Below are positions 15,010 through 23,718 of a stretch of 36,988 bases of DNA, one piece after another. The DNA comes from Verrucomicrobiota bacterium. Lineage in GTDB: Bacteria > Verrucomicrobiota > Verrucomicrobiia > Chthoniobacterales > Terrimicrobiaceae. The notes under the pieces are model-generated. The model saw only the letters and a program-made list of their open reading frames with translations, was not told where the DNA came from and did not search any database. Made by a program: the position numbers and the translations under genes. Each line of letters begins with the position of its first letter. Within the stretch, counting starts at the first letter, position 1. The stretch spans positions 1-36,988 of the forward strand of contig JAFKMU010000073.1 of the NCBI GenBank assembly GCA_017305195.1, read 5' to 3'.

Positions 15010-15870
15010 ATGCCCGCCAACACCTTCAACGGCTTCACCCAATACGGCATCGGCCTCGGCCTGCGCGTGCCGCACTACCAGCACATCCTGGAGAAAAAAC
15101 CCACCTGCGACTGGTTTGAGATCATCTCGGAGAATTTCATGGTCGACGCCGGCCGCCCGCTCCACGTCCTCGACCAGATCCTCGAGCAATACCGCGTCGT
15201 CCAGCACGGCGTCGCCCTCTACTTCGGCTCCGCCGACCCGCTCAACCGCGACCACCTGCGCAAGCTCAAGCGCCTCGTCCGCCGCACCGGCACCCCCTGG
15301 CTCTCCGACCACCTCTGCTGGGGCAGCGTCGACGGCCGCTACACCCACGACCTCCTCCCCATGCCCTACACCTTTGAGGCCGCCCGCATCACCGCCCGCA
15401 AGATCCGCGAGGCCCGCGATTTCCTCGAGGTCCCCATCTGCGTGGAAAATGTCAGCAGCTACGCCGAGTACCACGTCTCCGAGATGACCGAGTGGGAATT
15501 CCTCACCGAGGTCGTCGAGCTCGCCGACTGCGGCATCCTCCTCGACGTCAACAACATCTACGTCTCCTCGCAAAACCACGGCTTCGACCCGATGGAGTAC
15601 GTGAATTTCCTCCCCGCCCACCGCGTCGGCCAGATCCACATCGCAGGCCATTCGCGGTTCGAGCGCTACATCCTCGACACCCACGACCACCCCGTCCTCG
15701 ACCCCGTGTGGCGGCTCTACGACCGCGCCATCCAGCGCTCCGGCCACACCGCCACCCTCCTCGAATGGGACGACCGCATCCCCGCCTTTGACGAAGTCCA
15801 CGCCGAAGCCCTCAAAGCCCGCCGCTACCTCGACACCAAACTCCCCGCCCCCGCCAAAGCCGCCGCCTGA
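15010..15870 (+). CDS. bufB: DUF692 multinuclear iron oxygenase (MNIO), bufferin maturase BufB
   Basis: This 286-residue TIM-barrel protein of the DUF692/MNIO family has nearly all conserved metal-site segments. These are SDHLCWG (H101), HDLLPMPYT (H113, D114), VENVSSY (E146), LLDVNNIYVSSQNHG (D179, N181, H190), QIHIAGHSR (H210, H214), ILDTHDHPVLDPVW (D223, H225, D226) and LLEWDDRIPAF (E252). MNIOs bind two or three irons and rebuild cysteine residues in peptide precursors, for example into oxazolone/thioamide or thiooxazole groups. The usual SEHLAW is SDHLCW here. The likely substrate is the six-Cys peptide upstream. The start fits the family (NGFTQYGIGLGLRVPHY). Cytoplasmic, acting before export. 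Confidence 0.95.
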   Translation: MPANTFNGFTQYGIGLGLRVPHYQHILEKKPTCDWFEIISENFMVDAGRPLHVLDQILEQYRVVQHGVALYFGSADPLNRDHLRKLKRLVRRTGTPWLSDHLCWGSVDGRYTHDLLPMPYTFEAARITARKIREARDFLEVPICVENVSSYAEYHVSEMTEWEFLTEVVELADCGILLDVNNIYVSSQNHGFDPMEYVNFLPAHRVGQIHIAGHSRFERYILDTHDHPVLDPVWRLYDRAIQRSGHTATLLEWDDRIPAFDEVHAEALKARRYLDTKLPAPAKAAA

Positions 15871-16372
15871 GCTGCTCCGCCAGCACGAGAACCGCGACCC
15901 CGCCAACCAGCACGCCATCGGCCAACACCGAAAGAGTGACGCCCAAATGAAAACCCGCACTCGCGCACTGGCGCCTTCCAATCGGCTCGCCAATCTCCCG
16001 CCCCGCGCCCCATCGCGCCGCCAGCCCGTCCCCACCACCTCTCACCGCGTCGCAAAATCACTTCCGCCTCCCGCGGATCTCCCTTCCGCCCCCGCCAACA
16101 TGCTCACGGACGATCCCCACACCCCATCCGCCCCGCCCAAAGGAAAAAAAGCGAGCCTCCCGCCAAAAACCCCACACGACACAAAACGTCTCACTTCCGC
16201 GATCCGACCTCCCACCTCGCGAGGGTCTGAAAGCTTCCCACTTTCCGCACCCATCACCTCTCACCGCGTCGCAAAAAACCACTTCCGACTTCCGCGATCA
16301 AACTTCCAACTTCGTGAAATCTGAAAGCTTCGAACTCGACGCGACCATCCCCCCATACCACAAGCCGCCGCC
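15871..16372. other. Repeat-bearing spacer between bufB and bufC
   Basis: This spacer of 502 bp has no gene. It carries three copies of a degenerate repeat (16036-16079, 16192-16242, 16255-16336). A fourth, at 16455-16512, lies inside the annotated 5' end of bufC. Confidence 0.6.
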
Positions 16373-16512
16373 ATGGATAGCCGAGGAGGCCACCACACCC
16401 GAGTCACCAAAATGAAAGAGAGCGATCATCCCGTAAAAAAACCCTCCCTCCGAAAAACTTCCCACTTCCGCGATCAAACTTCCGACTTCGTAAAGTCTGA
16501 AAACTTCCCACT
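16036..16512 (+). repeat. Interspersed repeat family, four degenerate copies
   Basis: Copies at 16036-16079, 16192-16242, 16255-16336 and 16455-16512 share blocks such as CACTTCCGCGATC, an ACTTCC-type block, then TCTGAAARCTTC. Two also share CACCTCTCACCGCGTCGC followed by an A-run. Copies differ by point changes and deletions. They may be a dispersed non-coding repeat of this genome. Confidence 0.75.
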
Positions 16513-17488
16513 GAAAACTCCCTCCACTCCCTTGGCTTCCCTCCAGCGCGAGGTCGCCCGCATCATCATGGCCCCTCTGACGAAAGACGACCGCATGCGC
16601 CCCCGCCAGCCAGGGGGAGCCAATACCTCCGCGCTCGTCGAGGATTTCATCAAGCCCAACGACCGCCTCACCGCCTTCCAGCGCCTCGAGATCTACAACC
16701 GCCAATACTGGTTCCGCCTCCTCGATTGTCTCTACGAGGACTACCCCGGCCTCTGCGCCCTCCTCGGCCAGCCCCGCTTTCACCGGCTCCTCATCGCCTA
16801 CCTCACGAAATACCCCTCCACCTCGCCCGACCTGCGCCACCTCGGCCAGCGCCTCCCCGCCTTCATCGCGGAATCCCCCGCCCACACCGCGCCGCACCAG
16901 GCCCTCGCCCTCGACATGGCCCGGCTGGAACACGCCCAGGCCGTCGCCTTCGACGCCGCCGACCGCCGCCCCATCACCGCCCGCCAGCTCGCCGCCGCCT
17001 CGCCCGAGACGCTCCGCCTCGACCTCCAGCCCCACGCCACCCTGCTCGCGCTCCATTATCCCGTCGACGACATCGTCATCCGCCTCATGCGCGACCACCT
17101 CCGCGCCGACACCAGCGCCGCCCGCTCCGACCCAAGCGCCCAGGCGGACCAAAGCAACCAGCCCGACCAGAGCGAGCAGCCGCCGCGCCAGCACCGCCCC
17201 GCCATCGCCCGCCGCGTCAAGCCCCAGGAGGTCCACCTCCTCATCTACCGCGCCGACCACAGCGTCTACTTCAAGCGCCTCAGCGCCAGTCAATACACCA
17301 TCCTCAACGAATTGGCCGCAGGCCGCACCCTCGCCGAATCCCTCGCCCCCCTGGAACAAAACACCACCCCTCCCGCGCCCGCCGCCGATCCCACAAAGTC
17401 CGCCGCCGAAACCGATCCCGCCGAATCCCTCCGCGCCCTCTTCACCCTCTGCGCCTCCCTCAGACTCCTCTGCCCGGCTAGGAAATAA
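16373..17488 (+). CDS. bufC: DUF2063 protein, bufferin partner BufC (start uncertain)
   Basis: From residue ~54 the protein matches the DUF2063 family: LASLQREVARIIMAPLTKDD, then LTAFQRLEIYNRQYWFRLLDCLYEDYPGL (the core signature), LLIAYLTKYPSTSPDLRHLG and PAFIAE. A BufC-type C-terminal region HLLIYRADHSVYFKRLSASQYTILNEL follows. BufC partners recruit the precursor peptide to the MNIO enzyme BufB. At 371 residues the frame is longer than usual (~250). The first ~50 residues are translated from an interspersed repeat and lack family character, so the true start is probably further in. TTG 16532 or ATG 16568 are in frame; 16532 just precedes LASLQ in the frame. An Ala/Asp/Gln-rich linker lies at ~240-285. 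Confidence 0.85.
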   Translation: MDSRGGHHTRVTKMKESDHPVKKPSLRKTSHFRDQTSDFVKSENFPLKTPSTPLASLQREVARIIMAPLTKDDRMRPRQPGGANTSALVEDFIKPNDRLTAFQRLEIYNRQYWFRLLDCLYEDYPGLCALLGQPRFHRLLIAYLTKYPSTSPDLRHLGQRLPAFIAESPAHTAPHQALALDMARLEHAQAVAFDAADRRPITARQLAAASPETLRLDLQPHATLLALHYPVDDIVIRLMRDHLRADTSAARSDPSAQADQSNQPDQSEQPPRQHRPAIARRVKPQEVHLLIYRADHSVYFKRLSASQYTILNELAAGRTLAESLAPLEQNTTPPAPAADPTKSAAETDPAESLRALFTLCASLRLLCPARK

Positions 17489-17531
17489 AACCAGCAAGCC
17501 CCGGAGTTTAGCTGTTCCAGGCCTCGGCCTA

Positions 17532-18116
17532 CTACACCTCCCTCTTCGACAGGGGAATCATCTCCTTCCCGTCGTAGACATAGGATCGCCAAACGATATT
17601 CGTCAGCGAGGAATCACGCTGACCCGCGATAAAGAGAAAAGCCGGATCAGCCCCGGCAAAATTCGCCCGCCCGATGATCTCCGCAAAGCACTCAAGTTGC
17701 TTCGTCAATTCCACCTCATTCCCCGGATAAGAAACCAGCACGCGCAGGTCCGCACGAGTGATCATCAGATGACTCACCTCCTGAAACAAAGCGTCGTTAA
17801 AGTCATTCTCATGCTCAAACGCGATTCGGATATTCTGAAACCAATTCTGCCCGTCGGGAGCGCAATGCACCCTATCCGTCTCCTCAAAAAACACAGCATC
17901 GAGGGAATAGTACCCACAGTAGACATCGAGGCCGCGAGACGCATCCACGAGCTTACCCGCCACCGCCTTCACAAAGGACTCCTTCCCATCGAAGATTTCC
18001 GCAGTGTACTGAGCATAGGAAACCCACTTCTCCAGCAGGGCAGCCTTTCTCTCCGCGCTAACCGCGACCCACGCTTCAAAGAACGCCGGCGAGGTGATCT
18101 TGCTTTCTGTTAACAT
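17532..18116 (-). CDS. Hypothetical protein next to Type ISP enzyme, possible PD-(D/E)XK-like fold
   Basis: This 194-residue protein starts at 18116 after a good ribosome-binding site (GGGAG, minus strand). The centre has LDAVFFEE (D73), then IAFEHENDFNDALFQEVSHL (E101, E103, E113) and DLRVLVSYPGNEVE. An acidic residue followed by a beta-strand ending in E-x-EN and a strand RVLVSY is reminiscent of PD-(D/E)XK nuclease-like proteins; this is a resemblance, not a proven homology. It lies downstream of the restriction-modification gene, same strand, 148 bp away, with the same lower GC. It may be an accessory nuclease or control protein of that system. A perfect hairpin lies in its leader. Confidence 0.75.
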   Translation of the reverse strand: MLTESKITSPAFFEAWVAVSAERKAALLEKWVSYAQYTAEIFDGKESFVKAVAGKLVDASRGLDVYCGYYSLDAVFFEETDRVHCAPDGQNWFQNIRIAFEHENDFNDALFQEVSHLMITRADLRVLVSYPGNEVELTKQLECFAEIIGRANFAGADPAFLFIAGQRDSSLTNIVWRSYVYDGKEMIPLSKREV

Positions 18117-18142
18117 AGTGCTCCCAGATAATCCTTTTTGCC

Positions 18143-18163
18143 GCGTTTTGGCACGCAAAACGC
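18143..18163 (-). promoter_or_regulatory. Perfect hairpin in the leader of 17532-18116
   Basis: Arms GCGTTTTG (18143-18150) and CAAAACGC (18156-18163) pair perfectly around a 5-base loop. Flanking TGCC and GGGCA extend the pairing with a bulge. It lies 27-47 bp before the start codon at 18116 (minus strand) and 102 bp past the ISP stop. It could be an operator palindrome or an attenuator. Confidence 0.5.
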
Positions 18164-18264
18164 CGGGCAGGCGTCGTGAATGCCTCCCTCAGCGTTCCGC
18201 AAAATGGGGTACTTCAATTCATCAGAGCAAAATCGCGAACACCCCTCGCCCGGTGGCCGGTGGT

Positions 18265-21200
18265 TTATACCACCTCGTTCAGCGGAGGGAGAGCGTTGAC
18301 GATCTTGATGGTTTCGACGCTTACGCGGACGATGCGTTTTATGAGGTTCAAGAGGTAGGCGGGGTCGCCATGCTCGGTCATCCAGTCGTTCGGGTCGTTG
18401 CGAATGCCGCTGTCTTTGTCGACGGTGATTTGATACCGCTCCATCAGCCATTCCAGAGCGGGTTTGCCGTTGACCACGTAATCGTAGGCTTCCAGCGGGA
18501 TGCCGGTGAGAGTGAGATTGGCGTTGTAGGTGATGGCGGTTTTATCGATGGCCTTATCCTTGCGGGCGAAGGTCATTTTCTGGACTCGGTAGTATTGCTC
18601 CGGAGTAAGGGTCAATTCACTGGCGACCTCATTGAGAGGGTACGGGTCCACGGTTTCGTAGTTCAGATGCCAGTGGGCAAGTTCGCGTCCGGCCTTTGAG
18701 AACTTTCGAAAATCCCCGACTTCCTTGGTAAAGGGGATGCGGGGAAGCATCTTTTTCAGATCGGCGGCGAAGCGGCGGCGGTACTCCGGGGAGTGGAGCA
18801 CGCCATAGACATAATAGAAGATGTCTTCCTTGGTGATCTTGTTGCCGTAGGCGGCGCGGAAGTCGGCCAGGATGGTATCGGTGATGGCATCACGGCGGCG
18901 GTAACCGTCAATCAACTCGCCTTCCTGCTGCTCGCTGATGAGCTCCTCGTTCTTTGGCTGGTCCTTTTCATAGAGGTAGAGCGGGAAGCATTGGCTGGCT
19001 CCGCTTTTATCGGCCATGTGGAGGTCGGGCAGAGCGTCCGTAATGATGACGGAAAAATCTCCGCGGTTTCCCGGTGATGTCATGCAGATGGCGAGGTTTT
19101 CAAGCCCCGCGCTCGGAAAAAGGCGGAACAACTGATAAACCATGTCGTTTAGGTGGCGGTCAAAGTAAACCCATTGTTTACAGAATGGCCGGTAGATTCC
19201 TTGCCGTATAGCTTCGGAACGGTAGTTGCGCCGGGTCAACCTTATAAGGTCGTTTATCAGTCCCCGTGACCACGATATAGCCTGGGGGTTCGTGTCTATG
19301 AAGTTCTCCGCCAGGTCTGGAAGTTCGGCCTTCAGTTTGCCATTGCCGATGGTGGCAAATTCCTCAACCTGCTGATTGAAAAAGCCTATCATGCGTTGCA
19401 TGTCCGTTTCCACGGCGTTTCTGGAGAAATTGTAGCACCATGCATCACGACAGGTTTTCAGGCCGCTGGAATAGCTCTCAAAAACCGTGATTGCCATGTC
19501 GTCCCTCTTATCCCCGATTGATACGAACGTTCCGAAAGCCTCATCGCGCTGGTTAATCCAATCGTGGCTGGCGTTGGGGATGATGCGGTGCCAGCCCTGT
19601 TTTTTCTGAATCCCCTCAATGCTCTGAAAGCGAGTAATGATCTCTAGCTTTTCCTCGCGATCGAGGTAGTCGCCAATGTCATGATAGTAGAGCTCGCACT
19701 TTCCTTTCTTTTCCGGGTTCTTGATGAGAATGGAGATTGCGACCGGGGTACGAGTGCTCTCGCCGAAGACGTTGCCTTTTTCCATGCGGCGTTGCTCGCC
19801 GGATGTGCGGGCATTCCCCCGAAGGTTAAAAATATAAACGGTCGTGAACTCCTCGGTGAGGCTGGCGCGAAGGCCGTCCATCGCATTTGCGTCGATGAAA
19901 TAGCCGTTGCTGACGAATCCGACAATGCCCTTGCCGTTAATACGATCGCTGGCCCAGCGGATGGCGCGGATATAGCTATCGTAGAGACTGTTCTTGTTTG
20001 TGGCCGCTGAGCGCTCGGCATAAGTAGTGCGGATGCGTTCGTCGAGTTTGGGATATTTAAGGTTCTGATTGTTGGCGTTGGCGTCGCCCTGCCCTGCCGA
20101 ATAAGGCGGATTGCCTATGACAACTCGGATGGGGCTACTTTTCTGCCGCCGCACGCGGCGGTTGTTCTCGGGGAACATTTTCTCTTCCATGTCGCCCATG
20201 GATTCCGATATTTGGAAGGTGTCGGTTAAGACAATGCCCTGGAAGGGAAGGTATCCGTCTACCTTATCCTTCCCGCCCGCCAACTCACCGCGCAGAGCGT
20301 GGAAGGCCTCTTCGATATTGATGGCAGCGATGTAGTAGGCGAGGAGGACGATCTCATTGGCGTGAAGTTCGTCCTTATATTTCCGCAAGAGGTCGGCAGG
20401 TTGAATGAGGCCGCTTTGCAGCAAGCGGACGATGAACGTTCCGGTGCCAGTGAAGGGATCGATGATGTGAACATCTTTTTCCCCCAAGTCGGAGTTGAAT
20501 TCCTGCGCGAGTGCGGCGTTGATGCTGTGAATTATGAAATCAACGATTTCAACTGGGGTGTAGGCGATCCCGAGGCGTTCGGCCATGCGGGGAAATGCAG
20601 TGCGAAAGAATTTGTCGTAGAGTTCCACGACGACACGCTGTTTGCCCAGGGCATTGTCAATACCGGAGGCGCGTTCCTTCACACTCGCGTAAAACTTATC
20701 GAGCTTCTCGGTTTCCTTTTCCAGTGCCTGATCCTCGATGGTATCGAGCATCTTTTGCATGGCGACGGAAACGGGGTTGTGCTGAGTGAAAACGTAGTTT
20801 TCAAACAGGGCATCGAAGACGGGCCGGGTGATGAGATGCTGGGAAAGCATTTCGATGGCGTCGTCCTCGGTGATGCTGGGATTGATGTTGGCATGAAGCC
20901 CGGCGAGAAACTCGGCAAAGGCTTCCTTGTGGCGGGGTTCGCCGTTTTCCAGAATGGCCTTGATGCGAGTGGTGTGCCGTTCGGCGATGACGGCTACATC
21001 CTTCGCCCAAGACTCCCAATAGCGCCGGTCGCCGCATTTCAGAACGATGCGGGCGTAGATGGCGTCTTTCCATTCCTCCAACTGGGGGAAGAAAAAGGTG
21101 CCCTGCTTGTGGGCTGGCGGCTTGCCGTCGCCATCGTGCTCCTGTTCGCCATCCCCAGCGCCGCCTACGCCGATGACCTGGATGTTATCGGGGCGTTTCT

Positions 21201-23175
21201 CGTTAAGCTCAATCTGGTTGACGGTGGCGTTGAAGCGGTCGTCGTGGGCGCGAAGGGCTTGCAGCACCTGCCAGACGACTTTGTATTTCTGGTTGTCGCG
21301 CAGGGCCTCCTCCGGCGGCATGTCGGCGGGGATGCCGATAGGAAGGATGATGTAGCCGTATTTTTTCCCCTCGGCCTTGCGCATGACGCGCCCGACGGAC
21401 TGCACCACGTCCACGATGGAGTTGCGGGGGTTGAGGAACAGCACGGCGTCGAGCGCGGGAACGTCCACGCCCTCGGAGAGGCAGCGGGCGTTGGAAAGGA
21501 CGCGGCAGGTATTCGGCGGCGTGTCAGCCTTGAGCCAGTCGAGCAGGGCGTTGCGGCGCAGGGCATGGTAGGTGCCGTCAACGTGATCGAGCTCACATTG
21601 CAACGGATCTTCGTCAGGATGCAGTTCGCGATAGGCGGCGATGATCTGGGCAAATTGCTCGGTGAATGCCTTGGAATCCTTGATGGAGCGGGAGAAGGCG
21701 ACGGCGCGGCGCATGGGCGCGGTGTCGCCCTGGAAGTCAGTGCCCTGAGCGGTGGTTTTTCCCAGACGTTTTGCCAGTCCGTTCCAGCAGCCAGTGATTT
21801 TCACGGCGTCGTCCAGATTCAATTCGTTGTTGGCGTCTGCGATCTGTCGCTGAAAGGCGGTGGAGACGTATTTTTCATCCACAGCGAGGACGAGCACTTG
21901 ATAATCAGAAAGCAGGCCCGCGCCGACAGCTTCGCCGAAGCCCAGCCGGTGAAATTCCTCGCCAAAGACGGCGGGGTCATCCATCGAGCAGAGTTCCGCA
22001 TCCGATTCCTTGGCTCGGGTCTTGGTGTCGTCGCTGTAAATGCGCGGGGTGGCGGTCATGTAGAGCCGCCGCTTTCCCTTGATGTAGGCCGCGTCGTGGA
22101 TTTTGACGAAGTGGCTTTCATCGTCGCCGCTGAGGGTGACGCCGGTGGTGCGGTGGGCTTCGTCGCAAATGATGAGGTCAAATTCCGGCAGTCCCTTCTT
22201 TTGCGCGTCGGAAACGGCCTGAATGGACTGATAGGTCGAGAAAACAACGGTCATCCCCGGCTTGCCTTTGGCCTTGGCTGCGGCGGTGATGCCGTCGTAC
22301 TGGCGTACGATCTGCCGGGCCGAAGTGGTCGCCGGAAACGCAAGATCATAGGTGGTGATCTCAGCCGTGTCGTCGTTGGTAACCTTTTTTCCGATATTGG
22401 AGTCCGAGCAAACGGCGAGGCTGTGAAGAGGCAGCGCGGTCTCCGCTGTCCACTCGCGGAGGCTTTGAGAGAGAAGGGAGAGGGACGGAACGAGAAAAAG
22501 GACGTGGCCGGTGGGGGCAAGGTGTTCCGCGATTTTCAGGGCGGTGAAAGTCTTGCCGGTGCCGCAAGCCATGATGAGTTTGCCCCTGTCGGCCTCGGCA
22601 AAGCCGCTGGAGACTTTATCCAACGCGGTTTGCTGGTGAGGGCGGAGCGTTTTTCGGGCGCGGAGGTTGAGGGTTTGGGGGCTGGTCAGGCTGAAAAGTG
22701 ACCAGTCGACGGGGCTGGCGTCCAGGTCTTGAACTCGGAGGCGTGTGACGGGCTTGGATAGGTTCGCTAGTGCGTCCTCGGCGTTCTTCCCCCATTTGTC
22801 CGTCGTGCTGACGATCATGCAGGACGTAAACAGAGATTTTCCCGACGCCGTGAAAAACGAGTCGATGTCCTCTTTGGCGAGGGTATGCGCGGGGTCGTAG
22901 AATTTGCATTGAATGGCACAAAACTCCCCGGTAGCGCGCTCCTGCGCCACGAGGTCAATTCCGACGTCGCCCACCTTCCCCTTTTGCGGCCATTCGTTCC
23001 ACATCCAGACCTTTGAAAAACGGTCTGCATAAAGTGGGTCGAGTTCCAGATAGCGGCAGATTAAACGCTCGAATCGGTCGCCGAGGTCACGGTTGGACTG
23101 CGCCTCTGCCCGGAATTCCTCAAGGATGTCATGAATAGTTTGTTTGGCTGGGATTTTCGGGGCGGCGTCTGACAT
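18265..23175 (-). CDS. Type ISP restriction-modification enzyme (nuclease-helicase-methyltransferase)
   Basis: This is a single 1636-residue chain. Residues 1-130 form an Mrr-like nuclease with D74, Q89 and K91 (VGIDLVA...AIQCKF). A superfamily-2 translocase follows: Walker A ACGTGKT (203-209), DEAH (338-341), MTATPR (373-378) and the QSVGRVMRK motif (592-600). A helical coupler lies at ~700-860. The gamma-class N6-adenine methyltransferase has motif X YTPVEIVDFI (~872), motif I IDPFTGTG (905-912) and motif IV GNPPY (1021-1025). The C-terminal ~400 residues are the target recognition region. This order is that of LlaGI/LlaBIII, which methylate one strand of an asymmetric site and cut when two converging enzymes meet. 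All catalytic motifs look intact. Lower GC than its neighbours points to transfer. Confidence 0.95.
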   Translation of the reverse strand: MSDAAPKIPAKQTIHDILEEFRAEAQSNRDLGDRFERLICRYLELDPLYADRFSKVWMWNEWPQKGKVGDVGIDLVAQERATGEFCAIQCKFYDPAHTLAKEDIDSFFTASGKSLFTSCMIVSTTDKWGKNAEDALANLSKPVTRLRVQDLDASPVDWSLFSLTSPQTLNLRARKTLRPHQQTALDKVSSGFAEADRGKLIMACGTGKTFTALKIAEHLAPTGHVLFLVPSLSLLSQSLREWTAETALPLHSLAVCSDSNIGKKVTNDDTAEITTYDLAFPATTSARQIVRQYDGITAAAKAKGKPGMTVVFSTYQSIQAVSDAQKKGLPEFDLIICDEAHRTTGVTLSGDDESHFVKIHDAAYIKGKRRLYMTATPRIYSDDTKTRAKESDAELCSMDDPAVFGEEFHRLGFGEAVGAGLLSDYQVLVLAVDEKYVSTAFQRQIADANNELNLDDAVKITGCWNGLAKRLGKTTAQGTDFQGDTAPMRRAVAFSRSIKDSKAFTEQFAQIIAAYRELHPDEDPLQCELDHVDGTYHALRRNALLDWLKADTPPNTCRVLSNARCLSEGVDVPALDAVLFLNPRNSIVDVVQSVGRVMRKAEGKKYGYIILPIGIPADMPPEEALRDNQKYKVVWQVLQALRAHDDRFNATVNQIELNEKRPDNIQVIGVGGAGDGEQEHDGDGKPPAHKQGTFFFPQLEEWKDAIYARIVLKCGDRRYWESWAKDVAVIAERHTTRIKAILENGEPRHKEAFAEFLAGLHANINPSITEDDAIEMLSQHLITRPVFDALFENYVFTQHNPVSVAMQKMLDTIEDQALEKETEKLDKFYASVKERASGIDNALGKQRVVVELYDKFFRTAFPRMAERLGIAYTPVEIVDFIIHSINAALAQEFNSDLGEKDVHIIDPFTGTGTFIVRLLQSGLIQPADLLRKYKDELHANEIVLLAYYIAAINIEEAFHALRGELAGGKDKVDGYLPFQGIVLTDTFQISESMGDMEEKMFPENNRRVRRQKSSPIRVVIGNPPYSAGQGDANANNQNLKYPKLDERIRTTYAERSAATNKNSLYDSYIRAIRWASDRINGKGIVGFVSNGYFIDANAMDGLRASLTEEFTTVYIFNLRGNARTSGEQRRMEKGNVFGESTRTPVAISILIKNPEKKGKCELYYHDIGDYLDREEKLEIITRFQSIEGIQKKQGWHRIIPNASHDWINQRDEAFGTFVSIGDKRDDMAITVFESYSSGLKTCRDAWCYNFSRNAVETDMQRMIGFFNQQVEEFATIGNGKLKAELPDLAENFIDTNPQAISWSRGLINDLIRLTRRNYRSEAIRQGIYRPFCKQWVYFDRHLNDMVYQLFRLFPSAGLENLAICMTSPGNRGDFSVIITDALPDLHMADKSGASQCFPLYLYEKDQPKNEELISEQQEGELIDGYRRRDAITDTILADFRAAYGNKITKEDIFYYVYGVLHSPEYRRRFAADLKKMLPRIPFTKEVGDFRKFSKAGRELAHWHLNYETVDPYPLNEVASELTLTPEQYYRVQKMTFARKDKAIDKTAITYNANLTLTGIPLEAYDYVVNGKPALEWLMERYQITVDKDSGIRNDPNDWMTEHGDPAYLLNLIKRIVRVSVETIKIVNALPPLNEVV

Positions 23176-23431
23176 GAGCGGAAAGTGTAAACCGTATCAC
23201 GCTCTCACCAAAGACGGGAAGCCAAACCTCCCGGCAGGAACCCCATGAGGCCAAGAGCATTGCGCGGGCCTCAGACATGGCATGTCCGAGGTGCGGCATG
23301 GCGGGCAGGGCCTTCGTTTCCTTTGCTTCGTTGGCTCCGCCTGTCTCCCAAGCTCGGCTCTGTCGACGGCTCCTCTGCCTTCCCCTTCGTTTTCTTTGCT
23401 TCCTTTTGTAAAAATCTGTCCCCCCGCTCGT

Positions 23432-23534
23432 GTCACGCGATTGTCACTGTGACGTCACGCGGTTGTCACTGTGACGTCACGGTTATGTCACGGGGCTACA
23501 GAACCCAACAGAACCGTACCGAACAGAACCCAAC
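23432..23534 (+). repeat. Array 1: GTCAC every 11 bp (six units) with CAGAAC tail
   Basis: GTCAC begins at 23432, 23443, 23454, 23465, 23476 and 23487, always 11 bp apart. The six bases between are variable and often create GTGACGTCAC palindromes. A tail with repeated CAGAAC/CGTACC words (23499-23534) ends in GAGAGAGAG. A GC-rich stretch follows, then CTCTCTCTC near 23600, so the tail can close a long stem. Array 2 has the same plan. Confidence 0.85.
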
Positions 23535-23718
23535 CGAGAGAGAGTTCGCGCGGGCGCGTGGGCGGACGCGGCGGCGTGCGCGAGGCGCGGCTCTTTCACT
23601 CTCTCTCAGGTTTTTTGGGAATCCGTTGCGGTTTTTGGCGTTCGCGCTCGATCCCGGGGAATGCGGAGCGCGGTGGCGGGTTGCCCTACCTGCCTGAGGC
23701 AGAGGGCTTTTCGATGAT

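Noticed and set aside
14587..16038. 483-residue minus-strand frame over bufB
   Set aside because: It is antisense of the DUF692 gene and of non-coding spacers, without domains.
20299..22701. 800-residue plus-strand frame inside the ISP gene
   Set aside because: It is antisense of a protein with complete helicase and methyltransferase motifs; its own sequence has no domains.
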